A DNA stretch of 34,806 nucleotides from Chloroflexota bacterium (GTDB lineage Bacteria; Chloroflexota; Dehalococcoidia; Lucifugimonadales; UBA3495), in assembly GCA_026710825.1 (NCBI GenBank), contig JAPOQH010000092.1:1-34806 (forward strand), read 5' to 3'. How positions within the stretch are numbered: the first letter of the stretch is position 1; each line of letters starts with the position of its first letter. This document shows, one piece after another, positions 8,224-16,819 of this stretch. Below the pieces are notes generated by a model. That model had not been told where the DNA came from, searched no databases, and saw nothing but the letters and a program-made list of their open reading frames with translations. A program made the position numbers and the translations under genes.

Positions 8224-8598
8224 ATGTCCACCAACGAAGACGCCCAGCGCCTCATCGAAGAAGCCGCCCAGACCCGCGGCTACACCCTGGAGATGCACCG
8301 CATCAACGCTCTCGCCGACCCCGAGTGGACTCAAAAATATGGCGAGTTCATCGAGGCCACCTACACCGGCCAGCGTCTCCTGGACCGCAAGACCAAGGAA
8401 CTGCTGCAGATCGTCGTGGAGGTCGCCCTGCGCGCCGACCAGGAGCAGATCCAGGCCCACATGCGCGTCGCCCTCGCCGAGGGAGCAACCCCCCGCGAGA
8501 TCCTCGAAGCCATGCAGGCCGTCATCGCCCCCATGGGCGCCCTGGCCTTCCGCCGCGGCGTCCAGGCCTGGGCCGCGGAAACCAACTTCGAATACTGA
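8224..8598 (+). CDS. Carboxymuconolactone decarboxylase-family protein (AhpD-like fold, no CxxC)
   Basis: A 124-residue all-helical protein of the carboxymuconolactone decarboxylase superfamily: DRKTKELLQIVVEVALRAD followed by AHMRVALAEGATPREILEAM and a terminal hydrophobic helix. The peroxidase CxxC of AhpD is absent (the equivalent segment reads ALRADQEQIQAHMR), so thiol peroxidase activity is unlikely and a decarboxylase- or isomerase-like role is more probable. GAGGAG lies 9 bases upstream of the ATG. Together with the amidohydrolases it would fit ring-cleavage product catabolism, but nothing in the sequence ties them to one pathway. Confidence 0.88.
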   Translation: MSTNEDAQRLIEEAAQTRGYTLEMHRINALADPEWTQKYGEFIEATYTGQRLLDRKTKELLQIVVEVALRADQEQIQAHMRVALAEGATPREILEAMQAVIAPMGALAFRRGVQAWAAETNFEY

Positions 8599-8649
8599 CC
8601 TTCACTGACCCTAAGCCATCAGGCCCGCGCCTTCACACCGGAGGCCGCC

Positions 8650-9849
8650 ATGTTCATCAAGTCCCTGCACCTCAAAAACATCCTCTCGTTCCGGGACACC
8701 AGGCTGGACCTCCAGCCCCTCAACGTCCTCATCGGCCCCAACGGCTCCGGCAAATCCAACCTGATCGACGTCATAGCCTTGCTGCAAGCAGTGCCGGGGG
8801 ACTTGCCTGCGTTTCTGAGGCGCAACGGCCCTACCGGGGGATGGGTGTGGAAGGGCGAGGGCTCATCTGCAGAAGCAGAATTGAGTGCATTGGAAATAGG
8901 TGCTGTGCTTGACACCGGTAACCTGCCGGCTCCTCTCGAATACCAATTGGGTCTGACCGTCATCAGAAACACCGGACACTTCGATGTGACATCAGAAAGC
9001 CTGACCATGCTGGGATTTTCCAAAGGACTGCCAGCGGTTATAACGAGGAACTACCAGGAAGCCACGATTTCCAACGGCGGGCTATTTGAGTCTGCCGAGA
9101 CTGGCAGCACCCTGTCAACGGCAGATTTCACCAGTCGCGGTAGGTCCACGTTGAACGAAATCAGAGATTCTTTCAATTACCCGATCGTCACGGATACCGC
9201 CCGACGACTTTCCGCAACAAAAATCTACCGCAACTGGTACGTTGGCCGCGACAGCCCCGTCCGACACCCCCAGCGCACCGACGGCGACCCCAACTTTCTG
9301 GCAGAGGACTTCAGCAACCTCGCCCTAGTGGTCAACGACCTGCTCAGTCGCAAGATAGACCCACCGTTGAACGATTACCTCAAGCGGTTCTACGAGTCCT
9401 ACGAAAGCCTCCATCCCCGCATCTTCGGCAACACCATCGAGTTGATCGTCAACGAAGTCGGCATGTCCAGCCCCCTGCCCGCCTCCCGCCTCTCCGACGG
9501 CACCATCCGCTTCATAGCCCTCCTAGCCATCCTGTGCCATCCGGAACCGCCGCCCCTCATCTGCATAGAGGAACCCGAAATCGCCATGCACCCCGACTCG
9601 CAGGATTTGGTCGTTCAACTGCTGAAGCAGGCGTCCGAGCGCACGCAATTGATAGTTACCACTCACTCGCCTTGGCTGATCGATCGTTTGTCTGCCATGC
9701 CGGAACAGGTGGTGGTATGCGAACGAGACCGGCACCCTGACAAGGGAACCCAGTTCAAGCGCTTCACCCGCGAGGACCTGGAAGATTGGTTGGAAGACCA
9801 GACGCTCGGCGAAGTCTGGATGGCCGGTGCTATGGGCGGAGTACACTGA
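8650..9849 (+). CDS. SMC/RecF-like AAA ATPase (AAA_21), putative defence ATPase
   Basis: A 399-residue ABC-type ATPase like those of OLD, RloA and AriA proteins. Walker A GPNGSGKS is at residues 29-36, the signature-like RLSDGTIRF at 280-288, Walker B LICIEEPE at 303-310 and the H-loop TTHSPWLID at 337-345. It ends soon after without a C-terminal Toprim nuclease, so it resembles the ATPase half of an OLD-family protein. The next gene starts 7 bases later and belongs to DUF4276, predicted to be Toprim-like. Much of the middle (about 8780-9240) has more A/T-ending codons than the strongly GC-biased neighbours, a possible sign of transfer. The start is preceded by GGAGG close by. An anti-phage role is inferred from architecture and pairing. 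Confidence 0.87.
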   Translation: MFIKSLHLKNILSFRDTRLDLQPLNVLIGPNGSGKSNLIDVIALLQAVPGDLPAFLRRNGPTGGWVWKGEGSSAEAELSALEIGAVLDTGNLPAPLEYQLGLTVIRNTGHFDVTSESLTMLGFSKGLPAVITRNYQEATISNGGLFESAETGSTLSTADFTSRGRSTLNEIRDSFNYPIVTDTARRLSATKIYRNWYVGRDSPVRHPQRTDGDPNFLAEDFSNLALVVNDLLSRKIDPPLNDYLKRFYESYESLHPRIFGNTIELIVNEVGMSSPLPASRLSDGTIRFIALLAILCHPEPPPLICIEEPEIAMHPDSQDLVVQLLKQASERTQLIVTTHSPWLIDRLSAMPEQVVVCERDRHPDKGTQFKRFTREDLEDWLEDQTLGEVWMAGAMGGVH

Positions 9850-9856
9850 CCCATAG

Positions 9857-10405
9857 ATGGACGTGTACCTGGAGGGCGGCGCCCACCTGCGCCGCCCGAT
9901 GCGAAACTTCCTCCGCAGAGCCGTAGGTAGTAGCCATATCAGCATCGACGTGGTCGCTTGTCGCAGCAGGGAAAGAGCGGTGGCGCGGTTCGCCAGAGCA
10001 TCGCCTTCAGATTCCCTGCTTTTGGTCGATTCCGAAGGAGATGATTTGAACGGTCTGCGACAGTCCGTGGCTTCCCGCGTCGGTTTGCCCGGTACGTTAG
10101 ACCGGACGTTTTTCATGGTGCAACTCATGGAAGCGTGGTTTTTGGCAGACCGTGCGGTTCTGGCAGCGTATTATGGATCGAGATTCAACGCCCGCAGCCT
10201 GCCAGGCAACCGTCAATCGGAGCAAATTCCCAAGCAGGAAGTTGAGCAAGGGTTGCGCAATGCAACTCGTGGTACTGCCAAAGGCGCTTACGATAAGACT
10301 GACCACACACCAGATCTGCTGAACACGCTCAACCCCACCACCGTCTACAACGCCTGCCCCCACTTCAAACTCCTGGTGGACCACCTCCGAATCATCAATC
10401 CATAA
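9857..10405 (+). CDS. DUF4276 family protein, Toprim-like partner of the upstream ATPase
   Basis: A 182-residue protein. The N-terminal strand carries YLEGG (Glu6), a second strand LLLVDSEGDD (Asp58, Glu60), then MVQLMEAWFLADR at 87-99 and a basic C-terminal half. An early Glu and a later DxE/DxD cluster are what a Toprim fold needs for metal binding; the MEAWFLADR block is, as I recall, diagnostic of DUF4276. It starts 7 bases after the ATPase stop with no strong ribosome binding site of its own, which suggests translational coupling. ATPase plus separate Toprim-like protein is the organisation of PARIS (AriA/AriB) and resembles a split OLD nuclease. The nuclease function is inferred, not shown. 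Confidence 0.82.
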   Translation: MDVYLEGGAHLRRPMRNFLRRAVGSSHISIDVVACRSRERAVARFARASPSDSLLLVDSEGDDLNGLRQSVASRVGLPGTLDRTFFMVQLMEAWFLADRAVLAAYYGSRFNARSLPGNRQSEQIPKQEVEQGLRNATRGTAKGAYDKTDHTPDLLNTLNPTTVYNACPHFKLLVDHLRIINP

Positions 10406-10411
10406 TCCACC

Positions 10412-10445
10412 CATCCTGCCCATCATGTACATCCATGCAAAAATA
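10412..10445. repeat. Dispersed intergenic repeat containing CATCCATG (second copy)
   Basis: CATCCTGCCCATC, then TACATCCATGCAAAAATA, matches the element at 899-930. It sits directly behind the DUF4276 gene, in the gap before alaS. Confidence 0.4.
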
Positions 10446-10465
10446 GCCCGTCCCATCCCCCATCG

Positions 10466-10495
10466 TTGACGCTCCCCACGCCCCTACCCTAAAAT
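10466..10495 (+). promoter_or_regulatory. Candidate sigma-70-type promoter for alaS
   Basis: TTGACG (10466-10471) and TAAAAT (10490-10495) are separated by 18 bases and lie about 60 bases upstream of the alaS start. It is the only good match in the gap. Confidence 0.4.
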
Positions 10496-10553
10496 CGCCT
10501 ATACTGGCCCGGTATCCTTATTTCGTAATCCTATGCGCGGGAGTCGTAACCCA

Positions 10554-13373
10554 ATGGACGGCGACAGCATCCGAAGTTCTTTCATCCGATTTTTCGAGGA
10601 GCGGGAGCATCTGCACATGCCTTCCGCTTCTTTGATTCCCGCCGGCGATCCGACCCTCCTCTTCACCTCCGCCGGCATGGTCCCCTTCAAGCCCTTCTTC
10701 ATGGGCGAGCAGACCCCGCCCCGTCGCCGTCTCACCTCCTGCCAGAAATCCTTCCGCACCACCGACATCGACGAGGTCGGCGACCACAAGCACCTCACCT
10801 TCTTCGAGATGCTCGGCAACTTCAGCATCGGCGACTACTTCAAGCCGGACGCCGTTGCTTTCGCCTGGGACCTCTGCACCGGCCTGTTCGGCCTGGAGCC
10901 GGAGCGCATGTACGTCACCGTCCACCTGGACGACGACGAAGCCTACGACATCTGGCACAACGACATCGGCGTCCCGCCCGAGCGCATCTACCGCTACGGC
11001 AACAGCGACAACTGGTGGGGACCCGCCGGCCTCGAGGGACCAACCGGCCCCTGCTCCGAACTCCACTACGACGGCGGCGCCGAGAAGGGCATCGGCCAGC
11101 ATCCCGTAACCGACGAGATGATGACCCCCGACGACCTCACCGCCATGCTGCGCCGCGAGGCCGACGAAGGCATACCCGCCGAACCGGGCGGATGCCATCC
11201 CAACTGCGACTGCGAGCGTTTCGTCGAGCTTTGGAACCTCGTCTTCATGCAGTTCTACCAGGATCTCGACGGCGTCCGCACGCCCCTGCCCGCTCCCAGC
11301 GTCGACACCGGCATGGGCCTCGAGCGCGCCGCCGCCGTCCTGCAGGGCAAGCCCAACGTCTACGAGACCGACCTGTTCCGCCCAATCATAGATTCAGTGT
11401 GCCGTCTCACCGGGCGAGAGTACGGTTCAGACTCCGAAACCGACTACGCCATCCGCGTGGTCGCCGAGCACGCCCGCGCCGCCTCCGTGCTCATCAGCGA
11501 CGGTGTGGTGCCGTCCAACAGCGAGCGCGGCTACGTGCTGCGCCGCATCATCCGGCGCGCCATCCGCTACGGCCGGCAGCTTGGTTTGGACCGCCCCTTC
11601 ATGACCGACGTGGCCGCCGCCGTCATCGACCGCTTCGCCGCCGCCTACCCCGCGCTGTCCGAAAACCGCGATTTCATCCAGCGCGTCGTCGGCCTGGAGG
11701 AGACTCAGTTCCTGGACAACATCCGCCACGGCATGCCCCTGCTCGAGGACATCCTGCACTACCTCAAAACCCCCGACGCCAACCCGCCGGCCCTGCTGGA
11801 AACCGCCGGCGTGGATGCCGACGGACTGGCAGCCGCCCGTGCCAGCGAATCCATCCCCAGCGCGGTGGCCTTCGTCCTCTACGACACCTACGGCTTCCCG
11901 CCCGAGTTGGTGGACGAGATCGGTCGCCGAGAGTACGGCCTCGCTGTCGACATGGACGGCTTCAACGTCGAGATGGAAGCCAAGCGCGAGCGCGACCGCG
12001 CCGGCCACCAGGTCATCGGCAGCATGGAAATCGTCACCGCCTACGAGAACCTGGGCGCCGGCCATACCGCCTTCGACGGCTACTACCGGACGTCCATCGA
12101 GTCCCGCATCCTCGGCATCCTGCGCGACGGCGAGGCCGTGGGACAGGCCACCCGTGGCCAGCAGGTCGAGATCGTCCTCGCCGAAACCTGCTTCTACGCC
12201 GAGGGCGGCGGACAGGTCGGCGACCGCGGCGTCATCGCCGGCCCCAACGGCCGTGTCAACGTCGAGGACACCCAGAGCCCCGTCGCCGGTCTCATCGTCC
12301 ATCGCGGCGTCGTGGCCGAGGGCGACATCGCCCTGGGCGACGCCATATCCGCGCAGGTCGAATCTGAACGCCGCCTCGACGCATCCCGCAACCACAGCGG
12401 CACCCACCTGCTTCACGCCGCGCTCCGTTCCATCCTTGGACCCCACGTGCGGCAGGCCGGCTCGCTGTGCGACACCGGACGCCTGCGCTTCGACTTCAAC
12501 CACGTTGGCGCGATGACCCCCGACGAGCAGCTTTCGGTGCAGAGCCTTGCCAATAGCAAGATCCGCGAAAACCTGGCCGTCACCGCCCGCGAGACCACCT
12601 ACACCGACGCCGTCCGCGACGGCGCGCTGGCCTTCTTCGGCGACCGCTACGGCGACGTGGTTCGCGTCGTCCGCATGGGTAGCGCGGACTCCGACGGCCA
12701 CGACCACGCCGATCCGTTCAGCTTCGAGGTCTGCGGCGGCACCCACGTCCACGCCACCGGCCAGGTCGGCACCCTCGTCGTCCTCGGCGAGTCCAGCATC
12801 GGCGGCGGCATGCGTCGCATCGAGGCCGTCACCGGCCGCGCCGCCGAGGAATTGGTGGTCCAACAATCGGCCACCCTCCAGGCCATTTCCCAGAAGCTCC
12901 AGGCGCCGGTCCAGGAACTGGAAGCTCGCCTGGACGCCTACATGGCCGACACCGACGCCCTGCGCCGTCGCCTCGCCGAAACCGAACGAGTCGGCATGCG
13001 CGCCGAGGCCGAGTCCCTGCTGGCCCGCGTCCGCGACGTGGAAGGCGTCAAACTGGTCGCCTCGGTAACCTCCGCCAGCAACGTCGAGTCCATGCGCGAA
13101 ATGGGCGACTACCTCAAGCAGAAGCTCGACAGCGTGGTGGTTGCCCTCGGCGCGGTGATCGAAGGCTCCCCCATGATCGTAACCATGGTCACCCCCGACC
13201 TCGTCGATCGCGGCCTCCACGCCGGCAACATCGCCCGCGACGCCGCGAAACTCATGGGCGGCGGTGGTGGCGGACGCCCCGAAACCGCCCAGGCCGGCGG
13301 CCGCCAACCCGACCGCCTAGGCGCAGCCCTAGACTCAGTAACCAACCTCGTCCGCGACGGCTTGGCAACATAG
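10554..13373 (+). CDS. alaS: Alanyl-tRNA synthetase
   Basis: A 939-residue class II synthetase that charges tRNA-Ala in the cytosol. The N-terminus matches the family closely (FFEEREHLHMPSASLIP, then DPTLLFTSAGMVPFKPFF). The catalytic core includes SCQKSFRTTDIDEVGDHKHL and TFFEMLGNFSIGDYF. The editing domain has the HxxxH zinc site in NHSGTHLLHAALR, with the C-x3-H partner in EVCGGTHVHATG. The C-terminal DHHA1 domain has its glycine run (GGGGGGRPE). I start at the ATG 10554 because GGGAG lies about 10 bases upstream and it gives the family-typical N-terminus; an in-frame ATG at 10533 would add seven residues. It is somewhat longer than the E. coli enzyme (876). Confidence 0.97.
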   Translation: MDGDSIRSSFIRFFEEREHLHMPSASLIPAGDPTLLFTSAGMVPFKPFFMGEQTPPRRRLTSCQKSFRTTDIDEVGDHKHLTFFEMLGNFSIGDYFKPDAVAFAWDLCTGLFGLEPERMYVTVHLDDDEAYDIWHNDIGVPPERIYRYGNSDNWWGPAGLEGPTGPCSELHYDGGAEKGIGQHPVTDEMMTPDDLTAMLRREADEGIPAEPGGCHPNCDCERFVELWNLVFMQFYQDLDGVRTPLPAPSVDTGMGLERAAAVLQGKPNVYETDLFRPIIDSVCRLTGREYGSDSETDYAIRVVAEHARAASVLISDGVVPSNSERGYVLRRIIRRAIRYGRQLGLDRPFMTDVAAAVIDRFAAAYPALSENRDFIQRVVGLEETQFLDNIRHGMPLLEDILHYLKTPDANPPALLETAGVDADGLAAARASESIPSAVAFVLYDTYGFPPELVDEIGRREYGLAVDMDGFNVEMEAKRERDRAGHQVIGSMEIVTAYENLGAGHTAFDGYYRTSIESRILGILRDGEAVGQATRGQQVEIVLAETCFYAEGGGQVGDRGVIAGPNGRVNVEDTQSPVAGLIVHRGVVAEGDIALGDAISAQVESERRLDASRNHSGTHLLHAALRSILGPHVRQAGSLCDTGRLRFDFNHVGAMTPDEQLSVQSLANSKIRENLAVTARETTYTDAVRDGALAFFGDRYGDVVRVVRMGSADSDGHDHADPFSFEVCGGTHVHATGQVGTLVVLGESSIGGGMRRIEAVTGRAAEELVVQQSATLQAISQKLQAPVQELEARLDAYMADTDALRRRLAETERVGMRAEAESLLARVRDVEGVKLVASVTSASNVESMREMGDYLKQKLDSVVVALGAVIEGSPMIVTMVTPDLVDRGLHAGNIARDAAKLMGGGGGGRPETAQAGGRQPDRLGAALDSVTNLVRDGLAT

Positions 13374-13410
13374 CGTTAAAGGGCATGGTTTTATCGGGTA
13401 ACCCGGCTTT

Positions 13411-14241
13411 ATGCACAACGCAATCAGATACGACGCCAAGGCCATCCTGGTCGCTCGGGCGGTCAAGGAGATTGCCACGCCCGACGACATTTTCCTGTTC
13501 GGCTCCCGCGCCCGCGGCGATTGGGATGACACTTCGGACATCGACATATTCACCATCGCAGACGCCGAACCTGCCACTAAGGAGCGACATCGCCACGCCC
13601 TCAAAGTCGGCCAGGCCCGCGCGCTGGAACTCTACGGCCGTCCGGTCAAAATCGACCTGGTCCGCTACAGCCTTGCGGATTTCGAACGCTTCCGTACCGC
13701 CCGCACTCACCTGACCTACCACGCCCTCAAAGACGGGATCTCCATGAATTGCGAACCGGCCGCCGGCAGCGACCGCTACCCAGACGTCGAACCCAACAAC
13801 CGGCCTGACGTCGAGCAACGCTTTACCAATTACCAACGTCAGATCCTGGCCGCGGAGTCTCTCCTTGAACAGGGCTTGGGCTACGAGGAAGTCGGCCAGC
13901 AACTCCAGCACTGCCTGGAAAATGCCTACAAGGGATTCTTGGCCTATCTTGAGTATGACGAAGGCGCCGGTAACGATTGGCGCCGTACCCATTCACTCGC
14001 CGCGCTGCAGGCGGCCATCCGCACCCTGCCCGACGGCCAGCGCATCCTGGGAGATGCGGACTTCGCGTTCCTGGATGAATACGCCATCGACGCGCCTTAC
14101 GAGGGTGTCCAGGAACCGCTGCCCGATGAATATCTGGTCCTGGAATCGATCCGGTCCACGGTGAGCAATATGATGGCCTTCATAACCGCCGACTCCGGGG
14201 AGCCGTTGCCCACGTACACCCCTCCCGGCCCGAGAAGATGA
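13411..14241 (+). CDS. Fused MNT-type nucleotidyltransferase and HEPN domain protein
   Basis: A 276-residue two-domain protein. Residues 28-85 form a minimal nucleotidyltransferase with GSRARGDWDDTSDIDI (Gly31-Ser32, Asp43 and Asp45) and a third acidic residue in KIDLVRYS (Asp82). Residues about 138-240 form a HEPN helical domain with NAYKGFLAYLEY and an R-x2-H motif (RRTHSL, Arg191 and His194). In MntA/HepT-type toxin-antitoxin modules these are separate proteins and the nucleotidyltransferase AMPylates the HEPN RNase to silence it; here they are fused. Whether it is a toxin, a self-silenced toxin or a housekeeping enzyme is unknown. Its last four bases overlap the ruvX start (ATGA), implying co-translation. 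The ribosome binding site at 13411 is weak. Confidence 0.85.
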   Translation: MHNAIRYDAKAILVARAVKEIATPDDIFLFGSRARGDWDDTSDIDIFTIADAEPATKERHRHALKVGQARALELYGRPVKIDLVRYSLADFERFRTARTHLTYHALKDGISMNCEPAAGSDRYPDVEPNNRPDVEQRFTNYQRQILAAESLLEQGLGYEEVGQQLQHCLENAYKGFLAYLEYDEGAGNDWRRTHSLAALQAAIRTLPDGQRILGDADFAFLDEYAIDAPYEGVQEPLPDEYLVLESIRSTVSNMMAFITADSGEPLPTYTPPGPRR

Positions 14242-14711
14242 CCTCTGAGCCGACGGATGCGAACGACGCCGATCCCTCGGCCCTCCCTGAAACCGGTCGT
14301 CTCCTCGCCCTCGACGTTGGCGACCGCCGCATCGGCCTCGCTGTAAGCATCCCGCCCGGCTCGCTGATCCTGCCGGCGGGACACATCCAGCGACGCAACC
14401 GCCGCGCCGACATCACCGCCATCCTGGACGCCGCGACCACCCGCGACGCCGTCGCCCTAATCGTCGGCATGCCCTACGACGCCCTCGGACGACCAGGCGA
14501 GCAGGCCCGAAAAATCCAGTCGCTGGTCCGCTCCCTTGAACGCGCCACCGACATCCCGGTCCTCACGGTCGACGAGTCCTACACCTCCCACGCCGCTGAA
14601 ACCGCCCTACGCCAGGCCGACCCAACCGCGCCACCAAGCCGAGGCGACATCGACTCCGCCGCCGCCGTCGCCATCCTCCGCCGGTTTGTGGCGCAACACG
14701 CCCAAGGTTGA
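14238..14711 (+). CDS. ruvX: Putative Holliday junction resolvase / pre-16S rRNA nuclease RuvX (YqgF)
   Basis: A 157-residue RNase H-fold nuclease. Visible motifs are LALDVGDRRIGLAV (first Asp), LIVGMPYDALGRPGEQA, the strand with VDESYTSHAAE (Glu) and the C-terminal DIDSAAAVAIL (Asp). Together these supply the acidic metal-binding triad of the family. It overlaps the preceding nucleotidyltransferase-HEPN gene by four bases. The alaS-ruvX neighbourhood is a known conserved bacterial arrangement, here interrupted by the MNT-HEPN gene. The N-terminus has about 12 extra residues before the fold. Confidence 0.93.
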   Translation: MTSEPTDANDADPSALPETGRLLALDVGDRRIGLAVSIPPGSLILPAGHIQRRNRRADITAILDAATTRDAVALIVGMPYDALGRPGEQARKIQSLVRSLERATDIPVLTVDESYTSHAAETALRQADPTAPPSRGDIDSAAAVAILRRFVAQHAQG

Positions 14712-14733
14712 TCCCCGCCCCGTTTGCTATACT
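14708..14733 (+). promoter_or_regulatory. Candidate extended -10 promoter for the MoxR-like gene
   Basis: TGCTATACT (14725-14733) is an extended -10 element; TTGATC (14708-14713) is a weak, closely spaced -35. It is 55 bases before the ATG at 14788. Confidence 0.4.
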
Positions 14734-14787
14734 GCCGGCACACCATAGCCGGGCGCAATAGCGGCCGGAACCAAAGGACGTGTCTTC

Positions 14788-16194
14788 ATGACGACCAACT
14801 CCCTGCCCGCAACCCTCGGCGAACTGCGCGACAGCGGCTACCAGACCGTCTCCGTGCGCGAGGAAATCCGCCGCAACCTGATCGCCAAGATCCGCGCCGA
14901 GGAACCGGTGTTCCCCGGAATCATCGGTTTCGAGCAGACCGTGATCCCCCAACTGGAGAACGCCATCCTGGCCGGCCAGGACATCATTCTGCTCGGCGAG
15001 CGCGGGCAGGCCAAGACCCGCCTCATCCGCGAAATGGTCAACCTGCTGGACGAACAAATCCCCACCATCGCCGGCAGCGAACTCAACGACGACCCATACA
15101 ACCCCATCAGCCCCGACGCGCAGCGCATCGTCGACGAGATGGGCGACGCTGCCCCCATCGCCTGGATACAGCGCGACCTCCGCTACTCCGAAAAGCTCGC
15201 GACACCCGACATATCAATTGCTGACCTCATCGGAGAAATCGACCCCATCAAGGTCGCCGAGGGCCGCCACCTGTCCGACGAGACCGCCATCCATTACGGC
15301 CTGGTCCCTCGTACCAACCGGGGCATCTTCTGCATCAACGAACTCCCCGACCTCGCCGAGCGCATCCAGGTCGGCCTGTTCAACCTCATGGAGGAGCGCG
15401 ACGTCCAAATCAAGGGCTACCGCATCCGCATGCCCCTGGACGTGTTCGTCGTCGCCACCGCTAACCCCGAGGACTACACCAACCGCGGACGTATCGTCAC
15501 TCCGCTGAAGGACCGCTACGGCGCCCAGATCCATACCCACTACCCGCGCACCATCGAGGAAGAAATCGACATCATGGAACAGGAGCGCAACCTGTTCCCA
15601 GATGAGGACAAGGTCTACGTCCCGTCCTTCATGACCGAGATCGTGGCCGAGGTCACCGCCCGCGCCCGCGGCAGCAACGAGATCAACCAGCGCTCCGGCG
15701 TCAGCGTCCGCGTGTCCATCTCCAACTACGAGACCCTCATCAGCAACGCCCTGCGCCGCAGCATCCGCCTGGGCGAGTCCATCGCCTGTCCGCGCGTCAG
15801 CGACCTGCCGTATCTCATCGCATCGTTGGGCGGCAAGATCGAGATGGAAACATTCGGCGAAGGCCGCGAGGACCGCCTGGTTGAAGACCTCACCAAGCGC
15901 GCCACCCTGGCCATCTTCACCCGCTACTGCAACGTGGATGATTTGGAAGACATCGTGATGGCCTTCGACCTCGGTAACGCCGTGGAAACCGGCAGCGACG
16001 TCCCTGCGGCGTCCTACGCGTCGGCTCTCTCCAACGTGGACGGCCTCTCAACAATCGTTTCTCGGCTCACCGGCGACGACCAGCGGCCCGAGGTAGTGGC
16101 ATCCGCTGTCGAATTCGTCCTCGAAGGCCTACACCTCAACCGCCGCCTCAACTGCGCCCGCACCCCCGCCGGCGGCTACCGCTACGCCCGCTAA
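14788..16194 (+). CDS. MoxR/ChlI-like AAA+ ATPase
   Basis: A 468-residue AAA+ protein related to magnesium-chelatase ChlI and MoxR chaperones. The Walker A variant GERGQAKT is at residues 70-77, Walker B FCINELPD at 181-188, sensor 1 VVATANPEDY at 221-230, and an arginine-rich block RGRIVTPLKDRYG follows. Such ATPases usually work with a von Willebrand A-domain partner to insert metals or remodel complexes, but no VWA gene follows here; the next gene is an Uma2 nuclease-like gene. The start at 14788 is preceded by AAAGGA at about 9 bases. The gene has its own candidate promoter and appears to be a single-gene transcript. Confidence 0.88.
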   Translation: MTTNSLPATLGELRDSGYQTVSVREEIRRNLIAKIRAEEPVFPGIIGFEQTVIPQLENAILAGQDIILLGERGQAKTRLIREMVNLLDEQIPTIAGSELNDDPYNPISPDAQRIVDEMGDAAPIAWIQRDLRYSEKLATPDISIADLIGEIDPIKVAEGRHLSDETAIHYGLVPRTNRGIFCINELPDLAERIQVGLFNLMEERDVQIKGYRIRMPLDVFVVATANPEDYTNRGRIVTPLKDRYGAQIHTHYPRTIEEEIDIMEQERNLFPDEDKVYVPSFMTEIVAEVTARARGSNEINQRSGVSVRVSISNYETLISNALRRSIRLGESIACPRVSDLPYLIASLGGKIEMETFGEGREDRLVEDLTKRATLAIFTRYCNVDDLEDIVMAFDLGNAVETGSDVPAASYASALSNVDGLSTIVSRLTGDDQRPEVVASAVEFVLEGLHLNRRLNCARTPAGGYRYAR

Positions 16195-16228
16195 CTCCCG
16201 CGCAACTTCTCTTTCGAGGAGGTCTGTC

Positions 16229-16819
16229 ATGACGTCGCAATCAACTACCGCAGCGCCGCCAGTCACACTGGAGGAATACGCCGCGTTGCCACAGCATCCT
16301 CGCTATGAATTGGTCAAAGGAGTCCTGGTCCAGCAGATGGTAGCCTCAGAAGAGCACGAACATACCGGCTCGTTGGTTGTCATTAGGGTCGGCAATCACG
16401 TGCTGATGAACAGTCTGGGCCGGGTTTACTTGAGCAACCGCGGCTACGTCACCGGCCCGAATTCCCCTGCCACTTCCCGCATGCCCGACGTTTCCTTCGT
16501 ATCCAACGAGCGCCTGGACCAGCCCGAGTTAGCGGGAATGCTCTACAACGGCGCCCCAGACTTGGCCGTGGAAATACTCTCCGACAGCAATACGCCGGCG
16601 GAAATAGCGCAAAAAATCGCCGAGTACCTCAACGCCGGCGGCAAGGCCGTCTGGGTCATCGACATCGACGCCCGCACCCTCACCGTCCACACCCCCAACG
16701 CGCCGCCTCTCACTCTCACCGACGCCGACACCATAACCGGCGCCGACTACCTCCCCGGCTTCACCTGCCCTCTCGCCGACCTCCTGCCGGCCATCGCCTC
16801 TTCAACCAACGACGCCTAA
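16229..16819 (+). CDS. Uma2-family PD-(D/E)XK endonuclease-like protein
   Basis: A 196-residue Uma2 (DUF820) protein of full family length. The restriction-endonuclease-like fold is marked by YELVKGVLV (Glu27), MPDVSFVS (Asp87), DLAVEILSDSN (Glu115) and AQKIAEYLNAGGKAVWVIDID, where a lysine or glutamine supplies the last active-site position. GAGGAGG lies upstream of the ATG. The stop TAA overlaps the stop of the convergent minus-strand gene by four bases (CTAA). Physiological role unknown; this family is expanded in many Chloroflexota. Confidence 0.9.
   Translation: MTSQSTTAAPPVTLEEYAALPQHPRYELVKGVLVQQMVASEEHEHTGSLVVIRVGNHVLMNSLGRVYLSNRGYVTGPNSPATSRMPDVSFVSNERLDQPELAGMLYNGAPDLAVEILSDSNTPAEIAQKIAEYLNAGGKAVWVIDIDARTLTVHTPNAPPLTLTDADTITGADYLPGFTCPLADLLPAIASSTNDA

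Noticed and set aside
11427-13307. 626-codon open frame on the minus strand over alaS
   Set aside because: It is an antisense shadow created by GC-biased third positions of alaS; its translation is Gly/Ala/Val/His-rich with no motif.
13381-13410. Terminator after alaS (CGGG-TAA-CCCG followed by CTTTA)
   Set aside because: The stem is only four base pairs and the T-run is too short; it overlaps the upstream region of the next gene.
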